The translations under genes and the position numbers were made by a program. Of a DNA stretch of 64,000 nt, positions 57,196 through 64,000 are shown in pieces. The stretch lies in the NCBI GenBank assembly GCA_948567375.1, contig OX419759.1, forward strand, positions 15,902,744 to 15,966,743, read 5' to 3'. Numbering within the stretch: the stretch's first letter is position 1; each line of letters begins with the position of its first letter. This DNA comes from Lunularia cruciata (Eukaryota; Streptophyta; Marchantiopsida; Lunulariales; Lunulariaceae). Under the pieces are notes generated by a model, which saw only the letters and a program-made list of their open reading frames with translations, had not been told where the DNA came from and did not search any database.

Positions 57196-59157
57196 TACCT
57201 CGGTTTGCATACCGCGCCACCAATAATGACTCTGGAGTAAGCTATATGTACGCTTTACTCCAAAATGTCCTAGCTCCTCATGAGCATGACGGACCAACTG
57301 TGGTCTCTGTGATGGAAGTGGTACTACTTGCACTCTACCATCCTCCCATACACGCAAAAGGTGTCTACCCTCCAATCTGAACCGTCTGGCCCGCTGAAGA
57401 ACACGGTCTCTCTCCTTGGCCCCAACTGTGCCACCCACAACACCAGTGCGAAGATAGTCCATCACTAAGACATCATCATGAATGTCTCGCTGAACTGTAC
57501 CAATATCTTCACTCTCTGGATCTGTGACCTCAATAACTCCTCCTGTATGCGCTGAGAGAGATACCACCAATGTCTCTGCAAATATACACAGAAAGGCCGA
57601 TGCATGCCAACCTGGCACCATCTCCTCATCTGTCTCACCATGCCAACGTGCTCCGGTCTGATCCTGCTGGCTGGGACATGGGTTTCTACTCAACCCATCT
57701 GCATCACGGTTCACCACTCCAGGTCTGTGAACAACCGTGAAATCATACTCCTGTAAAATCAGAGCCCATCGTGCAAGCTTCCCTGAAAGCTTGTCGGACT
57801 CCATCAACCACTTCAGCGGCTGATGATCAGTGATGAGAGTGAAGGGGTTACCAAATAGGTAACATCGGAAATGTGCTACTGCCCAAACTGCTGCCAAGCA
57901 CTCTCCCTCATATGAACTATACTTTGCCTCCGCTGAATTGTTGGAGCGACTAGCATAGGCCACCACAAACTCCTTCTCCTCATCATCATGCTGGGTGAGC
58001 ACCGCTCCAAGCCCCAACATACTCCAATCAGTGTGAACCTGAAATGGTCGTCCCCTGATCGGTCTCCTCAAAATAGGAGCAGATGTCAACCTCTCCTTGA
58101 GCTCTACAAAAGCTCTCTCCTGCTCATCTCCCCAACACCACTCCTGTGTAAGCTTGGTCAGCTTCGTCAAGGCCTTGGCAATGGCACTAAATCCTCTAAC
58201 ATAGCGGCGATAGAAGTTTGCCAACCCAAGGAATGCTCGCACTCTGCTCACATCCGTAGGCCGAGGAATACGTGCAATAGCCTCCACCTTGGTCTGCTGA
58301 ACACCAAGTCCTCCGGGGTAGATAGTGTGACCCAAATACTCAACCTGCTCATGGAAGAACCTACACTTCCCAAGATGTAATTTGAGTCCATGAGATCTCA
58401 ACCTCTCAAACACCTCCAACAACTGTCTCTCATGCTCCTCCACAGTAGTGCTATACACCAAAAGGTCATCAATATAGCACCGAGCAAAATCCAGTCCAGC
58501 TAGGATCCTATCCATGACCCTCTGGAACTCAGCAGGAGCATTCTTCAACCCAAATGGTAAGAATCTCCATTGATATAACACATCCTTTCCGTGAGGATCA
58601 ATAGCCCAAAATGCTGTCTTGGACTTATCTTCCTCCCTGATCGGCAACTGATGATATCCCGCTCGAAGATCCAAAGTACCGAAGACCTTTGCATGCCCAA
58701 TCGCATCAAAAATCTCCTCCGGTGTAAGCATGGCATACCGATCAGCCCTGGTCTGTCGGTTGATAGGACGGTAATCTCCACACATCCGCCTATCTGTATA
58801 GTTGCCATGCATATCCTTCTTGGCTGGCATCACTGTTGCTGATGCATACTCTCCATGTGAAATCTCCACCAAACCAGCCTCAAAAAGGTCACTACTCCGG
58901 CTCTGAATCAATGTCCTCTCCATCTCACTATATCGATAAGGACGTCGGAAAACAGGTGTGTCGCTAGTCAGCTCAATCCGTATACCAGGTCCCTTCAGAG
59001 CACCCAAATCCTTCATACTGAAGGCAAAACAACTCGTGTGACTCCTCAAGAACCTCCAAACCCTCCGTCTTTCCTCTCCAGTAAGCTTGGGTCCAAGATC
59101 TGGCTCCCAAGTATCCTCTGTAACTGTAGTAGGAGTGGAAGACGTACTGACTGGCTG
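57196..59157 (-). CDS. A1 reverse transcriptase and RNase H
   Basis: Open from immediately after the UAG at 59158-59160, with no ATG near its start, so it must be made by readthrough or another recoding event. RT motifs: IELTSDTPVFRRPYRY, MCGDYRPINRQT, FGTLDLRAGYHQLPI, LPFGLKNAPAEFQRVMDRIL, and an intact YIDD active site (58465-58476). RNase H: HTDWSMLGLGAVL, YEGECLAAVWAVAHFRCYL, ITDHQPLKWLM, NRDADGLSRNP, so its acidic residues are present. Length and order are normal for Ty3/gypsy. Confidence 0.94.
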
Positions 59158-59160
59158 CTA
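59149..59160 (-). promoter_or_regulatory. In-frame UAG with readthrough context between methyltransferase and RT
   Basis: The minus strand reads GTA TAG CAG CCA, and both flanking ORFs are in the same frame (36 sense codons from here to the TTG at 59049). UAG-CAR-YYA is the tobamovirus-type readthrough context, and CAG-CCA fits it. This would yield Gag-protease-methyltransferase as the major product and the full Gag-Pol fusion as a minor one. A simple CAG-to-TAG mutation is the alternative. Confidence 0.6.
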
Positions 59161-62100
59161 TACTGGGCCCTTGGGAGCAATGGTGTCATGCTCCCGACCA
59201 CTAGAGGTCCCAACCTCTGTGTGAAAAACTCCCTCCACTCTGGCTGCAAGCTCCATACGTCCTCTGGCTGCATCCCATATGGACCAAGGGTGTAATCCAA
59301 GTAGCCCACGCTCACCTGGATGGACTCCAAGTAGACCACTCTCCCTAGTAGCTACTGGATGTGTCCCAAGAATACCATGTCCACTCGGTCCATCGCCCCC
59401 AGCATGTGCCTGAATCGTCTCGATAGGCATAGGGCTCACAAGTGTCCGAGTAGTGATGCCTATCAAGCGCATCCTACGCTGCTCTGCCAAACCAAGGCTC
59501 ACAATCCAGGTCAAACAGTTCAGGTCCATAGCCTGACCTAACACCTGACGCCTGGATGCCTCTGACACTGCTGGAACAGCGGTAATACCGGTGCGAAAAC
59601 CCATCGCCCGCTCTCTCTCATCAGCATTGGGCTCTACCAACTGCTGTAACTGTGAGTCCCAAACAAGTCCAGGTCCTCCCTCTCGAAAAGCATGAGAGCC
59701 TGGGAAACTCATGAGTGTGGGAAATGCAGCTCTAGGCTGTCCAACTAGGTTCACCACTGCCATGGGTGACCTATCAGCCACTACCACTGTCTGAGACTGA
59801 CGCCCAACATCCAAGATATCATCAACAAGAATGTGGTCCAGTCGCTGAATCCCATCATAAGCACGCTGTAGAACCTCTCTGGGTAAGAGGTTTGTCCACC
59901 AAAGACGAAGACGATGAGCCCGTGATCCCACTCTGGCTGCATCTAACAATATAGCAGGTCCCATCCATGAATGGACTTGATGTGTACTCGCCACCACTCT
60001 AGTGCGAGAATCACCCATCAATGGAACGTTCTCCAAAAGGTAAGCTGGAGAAACAGACTGATGAACCTGGAGATGTCGTAGTATCCGTAACATCTCCCAA
60101 AACACATCAGAACGAGGATCCTGAAGACCCAAACCGCGGCCCACACGTGTATGTCCCTGACATGGCCATCCAGAAATCACCAAGTGAACAGGCCCATGTC
60201 TCTCTAGGTCATGCGCCCCCAGTAAGGAAATGTCTCCTGGTAAGGCCTTCTGGTAACCTCTGACTGCTGACATCGGTAATAACTCCGGATACCGATAGGC
60301 CAAGTGTGCCACATGATATAGAGAGACTCGCCTAGCAGTCTCATCTCTCTCTACATACAAGTACCTCTGTACTCGGATACCCGCCTGTAATACCGCAGCT
60401 AGTCCGGTGCTGATCCCACCAAACAACTCCAATAGGCATATCCCCTCTACTGGATACTGCCAAGCAATGAGTGTGGTATCCAGAGGTGTCAAAGCAATCG
60501 CCTCTGGAGGCTCATCCTCACACTCATCCCCTGATGGTACGAAGGCTCCACTCCAAGCCTGCTGCACCAACTGACCTGCATGCTGCTGCAATGCCTCCTC
60601 TGAACTCCACAATGGAACATCCAAGGTGGATGGAACAATCCCACTCGTACTCCATAGCCGAGTGATCTCCTCTGGTACTGGAGTATCCTCTGCATGGGCG
60701 TTCCCCTCCAACAAGTCACCAGGCCAAGTAACTGCACCGCTGAAAGCCAAAACTGATGCTGCCATGGTCCCGGACTGTAGTGAGCCAAGACTGCCACTAC
60801 TGAAGCGTACTGGTAGGCGACATACCCGTCCCTCACCAGACTGCCAACCAGGTCTATAAGAGGCTGTCTCCTCCCAATAGTCAATACTGAAACCCATAGG
60901 GTATAACACTGATCCCCCAACTAGCACATCATAGGACTCAGCTATCGTCGCAATAGCCTGAGCTCTCACCACCGAGCTATCAGTCGGATGACCAGGCTGA
61001 ACCTGGACAACAAGCTCTCCACGTGTGATGTACTGTGTCGAACCACCACCAAGAGATGTCTGGATCTGAAATGGACACCTCTCCACATCGGTCTTCCGTA
61101 ACTCCAGACCAACAACTGCAGCCTTCCCCAACATAAGGGGCTGCGCACCAGAGTCTAACAAGACTCTCTGTGGTGTATAGACCTTCCCTGAAGGTCCTAC
61201 CAAACGAAAGATCCCCCTCTGGTTATCCAATAGGACAACACCAGGTGTAAACCGCGCTCTCTCAAAGGCCGGTCTAGCTGGCAACTCCTCCAGTCTAGCC
61301 GCTGCTGCCTGCCATAAACCACTGGTCGCTGAACGGATCCCATGCTCCTCAACCAAGTCAGCTCCACTACCAACCACCTCTGCTCTAGTAGTAGGAACTG
61401 CACCATCCCTACTCTCACACAACGTGGCAGCCAACCGGAACACGGGGGCTGGGTCCACTCCCAATGTAAACATGTCACTGGCTGAAAATAAAGGATGCCG
61501 CATAATCAGCTGAGCCGCCCCCAACATCATGCTAGACTCAATCTGTGTAGTAGCAGGTGGCTGACTAGCAGGTACTCCATCAAGTACTCCATCACCACCT
61601 ACCACACCTGCACTGGGACGTCTAGGAACCATGGATGTCGTCTGCAATGCCTCAGATAACGTGAAAGATTGGGGAAGTCTGACCTGTCTCCCAACCTCTC
61701 CTCTCTGTGGGTCCAACTCCACTGATGCTCCTCTAGGCTCTGGAGCACGTACTGCACTCCTAGTCACTGCTGCAAATGCATCCACCTGTGCTGCTCCGCA
61801 CATGAAGTCCAAAGCATCTCTATCACCAGCATATGAGGTGGAAGCCTCAGCACCCGAATCTGATCTCCTATGAGCAATAGCCATACTAGCCAATCTCTGC
61901 TCCAACTGCTCAATCCGAGTAGCCATAGCTGTGTCAGAAGTAAGGGCAGGTACTGCACCCCTACTAGGTGTAGATCCTCTACCACCACCTCTACCACCTC
62001 GTCCTCCATGAACTGGAGCTCCTCTACTACCTGCCATAGCAGCCCTACCACTCCGTAACTCCGGGTGTAGGTCAAAACACCGGTCACTAGTATGACCAAA

Positions 62101-63348
62101 TCTATGGCAGTGCTCACACTGCCTCTGTGCTGGCTGTGATGCACCAGAGGTATCAGGTCCGCTGCCCTGAGTACACTCTCTCCTATGGTGAGGTCCACCA
62201 CAAGTCCAACAAGCAACACCACCACTCACTGGCTGCTGCTGCCCCGAAAATGAGGGTAAGGGTCTAACTCCACTAGGCCCTCCACTCGCTCCATAGGATC
62301 TGGGCTGTCCACCCTGTCCTCGAAAACCAACTGGGCGTGGTGCACTCTGCTGCACTCTAGAAGAAGTCACAACCGTGGATGAGGTCTCTCTACCAAATCC
62401 AGATGTCACCACTCTCTCCTCCACCATGTTGAGCTCAATACGCTCAGCCAAACCAAAGACTACTGCCAAAGTGGGCGAAGTAGCCTGCAACAACGTAGCA
62501 TCACGAACTCTACGTCGCAACTCCCTGTCCAGTATCCCATACCAAAACTGGACTGCCTGGGCCTCAGTAACTCCCTGAGTGAAACTGATCAGCCGCCTCA
62601 TGCGAGTGTATGCCTCGCGTAGGCTCTCTCCAGCCTTCCGCTGGAACTCCTGCAAGCTCCTCAGCTTGTCAGTCCGCACTCCCTGGTAGTTCTGCCTCAA
62701 ACATAGGAAGAACTCAACCATGGGGTTAAACCCCGGTACCACACTACCTCCTGCAGCGGTACCTCCACTCGTAGTAGCACTATCTCCAGCTAGTGCACCT
62801 CCACTAGCTCCACCAACACTACTCGGGCTAGAACTCGTAGGTACAGCCGACCTACTCCTGGCCACCGAACCTGAAGTGATGGAGACATAGTGTGGAGACC
62901 AATACTGTCTCCATAACTCAATCTCCTCCAAATGAGCTCTCCTGAACTCATGGTAGTCGTCCATCGGTGGACCCTCCAAGTGCTGAAACAACCCCTTCCA
63001 TGCCATGAAGGGTGTGAACAAAGTCGGGTTCCGCATCTGCTGCAGATCACACCAACTATCGAACTCCTGGATGAAGTCATCCAACTCAATGGTACCCACT
63101 GTACCAGAGTAACGCCTAGGGCCTTTGGAGGCCCCATAAATCTTGTCCATGTCCCACAACAACGGTGCGGACACACCAAGTGCACTCTTAACTGAATCAG
63201 CTCTTGTGTCGAACTCCAACTCAGAGTCAATCTCCTCCCTCACTGGGACCTGAGATACAGGCTGATACCGAGCACCACTCCGAGTAAACCCACTGCGTAC
63301 TGCAGGGCTAACTCCTCTGGAATCTCCAAAGAATTCCGTCGTGACCAT
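59158..63348 (-). CDS. A1 Gag-protease-DNA methyltransferase polyprotein (1,396 codons)
   Basis: The first ATG of the frame is at 63348 (MVTTEFFGDSRGVS). Numbering from it: Gag core about 85-300 (PFMAWKGLFQHLEGPPMDDY; FLCLRQNYQGVRTDKLRSLQ; FWYGILDRELRRRVRD); zinc knuckles at 380-392 (CWTCGGPHHRREC, spacing one residue short of standard) and 411-424 (CEHCHRFGHTSDRC, standard CX2CX4HX4C); Gly/Arg-rich RGG-like stretch 447-465; short coiled coil 477-492; aspartic protease around VLLDSGAQPLMLG (catalytic Asp 732) with YDVLVGGSVLYPMG downstream; methyltransferase about 966-1290; then a tail with GILGTHP, GLLGVHP and GLLGLHP repeats. No frameshift or stop in 4.2 kb. Ends at UAG 59158-59160. Confidence 0.93.
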   Translation of the reverse strand: MVTTEFFGDSRGVSPAVRSGFTRSGARYQPVSQVPVREEIDSELEFDTRADSVKSALGVSAPLLWDMDKIYGASKGPRRYSGTVGTIELDDFIQEFDSWCDLQQMRNPTLFTPFMAWKGLFQHLEGPPMDDYHEFRRAHLEEIELWRQYWSPHYVSITSGSVARSRSAVPTSSSPSSVGGASGGALAGDSATTSGGTAAGGSVVPGFNPMVEFFLCLRQNYQGVRTDKLRSLQEFQRKAGESLREAYTRMRRLISFTQGVTEAQAVQFWYGILDRELRRRVRDATLLQATSPTLAVVFGLAERIELNMVEERVVTSGFGRETSSTVVTSSRVQQSAPRPVGFRGQGGQPRSYGASGGPSGVRPLPSFSGQQQPVSGGVACWTCGGPHHRRECTQGSGPDTSGASQPAQRQCEHCHRFGHTSDRCFDLHPELRSGRAAMAGSRGAPVHGGRGGRGGGRGSTPSRGAVPALTSDTAMATRIEQLEQRLASMAIAHRRSDSGAEASTSYAGDRDALDFMCGAAQVDAFAAVTRSAVRAPEPRGASVELDPQRGEVGRQVRLPQSFTLSEALQTTSMVPRRPSAGVVGGDGVLDGVPASQPPATTQIESSMMLGAAQLIMRHPLFSASDMFTLGVDPAPVFRLAATLCESRDGAVPTTRAEVVGSGADLVEEHGIRSATSGLWQAAAARLEELPARPAFERARFTPGVVLLDNQRGIFRLVGPSGKVYTPQRVLLDSGAQPLMLGKAAVVGLELRKTDVERCPFQIQTSLGGGSTQYITRGELVVQVQPGHPTDSSVVRAQAIATIAESYDVLVGGSVLYPMGFSIDYWEETASYRPGWQSGEGRVCRLPVRFSSGSLGSLQSGTMAASVLAFSGAVTWPGDLLEGNAHAEDTPVPEEITRLWSTSGIVPSTLDVPLWSSEEALQQHAGQLVQQAWSGAFVPSGDECEDEPPEAIALTPLDTTLIAWQYPVEGICLLELFGGISTGLAAVLQAGIRVQRYLYVERDETARRVSLYHVAHLAYRYPELLPMSAVRGYQKALPGDISLLGAHDLERHGPVHLVISGWPCQGHTRVGRGLGLQDPRSDVFWEMLRILRHLQVHQSVSPAYLLENVPLMGDSRTRVVASTHQVHSWMGPAILLDAARVGSRAHRLRLWWTNLLPREVLQRAYDGIQRLDHILVDDILDVGRQSQTVVVADRSPMAVVNLVGQPRAAFPTLMSFPGSHAFREGGPGLVWDSQLQQLVEPNADERERAMGFRTGITAVPAVSEASRRQVLGQAMDLNCLTWIVSLGLAEQRRMRLIGITTRTLVSPMPIETIQAHAGGDGPSGHGILGTHPVATRESGLLGVHPGERGLLGLHPWSIWDAARGRMELAARVEGVFHTEVGTSSGREHDTIAPKGPV
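59491..60453 (-). CDS. DNMT3-like cytosine-5 DNA methyltransferase domain within A1 ORF1
   Basis: All C5-methyltransferase motifs occur in order (residues from ATG 63348): I, LLELFGGISTG at 972-982 (Glu for the usual Asp); II, YVERDETARR; IV, VISGWPCQGHTRVGRG with catalytic Cys 1063 (TGT at 60160-60162); VI, YLLENVPLM at 1104-1112; VIII, SRAHRLRLWWTNL; a short target-recognition region with AAFPTLMSFPG; IX, ERERAMGFRTG; X, RRQVLGQAMDLN (Gln-Ala for the usual Gly-Asn/Ser). The AHRLRLWWTNL and ERxxGF signatures and the short recognition region are closest to the DNMT3 group. It would transfer methyl groups from S-adenosylmethionine to cytosine in DNA. The catalytic residues appear intact. It sits between protease and RT in the same frame as Gag, so it is part of the element and not a host exon. 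Confidence 0.93.
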
Positions 63349-64000
63349 GTAACTGCAACAGCAAACCCGAACCACCAACTGCAACCGCAAGTCGCAACTG
63401 CAAGTGCCCCACCAAGTGCCAACACCAACTAGACACCACCCACTAATGTAACTCTAACCGAGATAACTACACTAGGGGAAGGGCAACCTGTAACCTGCCA
63501 TCATAACACGCACCTTCACGGTCTGCAGGTCATCACTTCCTGCCTCACTAGAGAGAAACAAAGGTAGTCTGACTGGTCATCACTCCAGCCTCACCACCGA
63601 GAGCACACCAGAGCACCAACGCTCAAAAGTCAAGGCACCTCACACAAACGTGGTGCACAAACAGGAAGCAGAGAATGGAGGGGATCCAATCACAAGAAAT
63701 CTAAACGAAAACCCTCCATCTCATAACACAACACGGGGCTGACTCTGCCACCATTTGGCATTTGACATAAGAGTAGTTCGTATCTAAGTCCTAAGCTACC
63801 AGGATTACCAAGAATGGGATCAAACTGCCTCTCCTAGCCAAAGCTACATGTGTATAGATAACAGTGGCACAGTCACTATGACAACAAGTGAGGGTGGACC
63901 AGTTGGCTAGGGCACCAGTCTAGGAACAAGAGATCTAGGGGTCAAACCCTGTTGCGCACAATCTAGCAAGAAAGGCAGATTTTGCCAACCAATGACCAAG
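63349..64000 (-). other. A1 untranslated leader, partial
   Basis: No long ORF. The last 30 bases at the right edge (CTTGGTCATTGGTTGGCAAA on the minus strand) match A2 at 32723-32742, which shows that the leader continues beyond the window to a 5' LTR about 700 bp away, judging from A2. It contains the tRNA-like stretch at 63891-63960. Confidence 0.7.
63891..63960 (+). other. tRNA-like / SINE-head-like sequence in the A1 leader (antisense)
   Basis: On the plus strand an A-box-like TGGCTAGGGCA (63904-63914) and a B-box-like GGGTCAAACCC (63939-63949) occur at tRNA-like spacing. Boxes of this type drive RNA polymerase III in tRNAs and tRNA-derived SINEs. I could not draw a full cloverleaf, so it is not called a tRNA gene. 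It is absent from A2 because of the deletion there. Confidence 0.35.

Larger units (their letters stand above)
55213..64000 (-). mobile_element. A1: Ty3/gypsy element encoding a cytosine-5 DNA methyltransferase and a PHD-finger integrase
   Basis: Minus-strand order: leader (right edge), gag-zinc knuckles-protease-DNA methyltransferase ORF (63348-59158), UAG, RT-RNase H (59157-57196), UAG, integrase (57192-56605), UGA, integrase C-terminus with PHD (56601-56044), polypurine tract, 3' LTR. All four catalytic modules keep their key residues. Apart from three in-frame stops there is no frameshift in about 7.3 kb, so the copy is young or selected. The 5' LTR and primer site lie beyond 64000. It is inserted in family C gag. 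Confidence 0.93.

Noticed and set aside
59046-59339. Separate ORF overlapping the end of the methyltransferase ORF (minus, 97 codons)
   Set aside because: It is in another frame and lacks features; pol continues in the frame of the upstream ORF after the UAG.
59491-60453. A host DNA methyltransferase gene interrupted by a transposon
   Set aside because: The domain is in one uninterrupted frame with Gag and protease, has no introns, and lies between protease and RT as part of the polyprotein.
63891-63960. Functional tRNA gene
   Set aside because: The A box is imperfect and no acceptor-stem pairing or anticodon arm could be drawn.
1-64000. CRISPR arrays, operons or bacterial origin
   Set aside because: Introns, plant TOR and plant LTR elements show nuclear eukaryotic DNA; no regularly spaced repeat-spacer array was seen.

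Overview
The window is nuclear DNA of a streptophyte (green-plant lineage). The evidence is a split gene whose exons encode a plant-type TOR HEAT-repeat region, surrounded by Ty3/gypsy retrotransposons with plant-type tRNA-Met and Athila/Tat-like primer sites. The short TOR introns (mostly 80-600 bp, many exons) argue against a conifer or fern. A moss, liverwort or charophyte fits better, but the sequence alone does not fix the species.

Layout. (1) 304-14942, minus strand: 27 exons of the TOR (target of rapamycin) kinase gene, about 1,240 codons of the HEAT solenoid. All splice phases agree and there is no internal stop. The FAT, FRB and kinase parts lie beyond the left edge, and the extreme N-terminus was not found with confidence. 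Introns carry a dispersed foldback repeat and a degenerate repeat array. (2) About 15.95-19.74 kb: AT-rich spacer with no gene recognised. (3) 19738-29580: two copies, head to head, of a chromodomain Ty3/gypsy family (family B: B1 minus, B2 plus). Both are decayed and share a destroyed reverse transcriptase active site. (4) 31594-36488, plus: element A2, an internally deleted member of family A with an apparent ACAT target duplication. (5) 39673-42701: a mosaic of fragments (a family C LTR end, a solo family B LTR with mismatched flanks, a family A protease-region fragment, and the integrase tail of another gypsy element). (6) 42702-55212, plus: several copies of family C, whose LTR is about 3.78 kb and encodes a long protein. 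They look nested in one another and end in an intact gag with a zinc knuckle. (7) 55213-64000, minus: element A1, inserted in that gag and running off the right edge.

A1 is the main find. Its first ORF (1,396 codons from ATG) joins gag, two zinc knuckles, an aspartic protease and a complete DNMT3-like cytosine-5 DNA methyltransferase (motifs I, II, IV, VI, VIII, IX and X in order). A single in-frame UAG in a CAR-YYA readthrough context separates this from reverse transcriptase, RNase H, a DDE integrase and a C-terminal PHD finger. The element therefore encodes a DNA methylation writer and a likely histone reader. Retrotransposon-borne methyltransferases are known from charophytes and dinoflagellates, so the principle has precedent; the combination with a PHD integrase and a UAG switch deserves attention. 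A2 lost exactly the gag-protease-methyltransferase segment. Premature stops that differ between A1 and A2 are all C-to-T changes at CG or CAG sites, as expected if the family is itself methylated.
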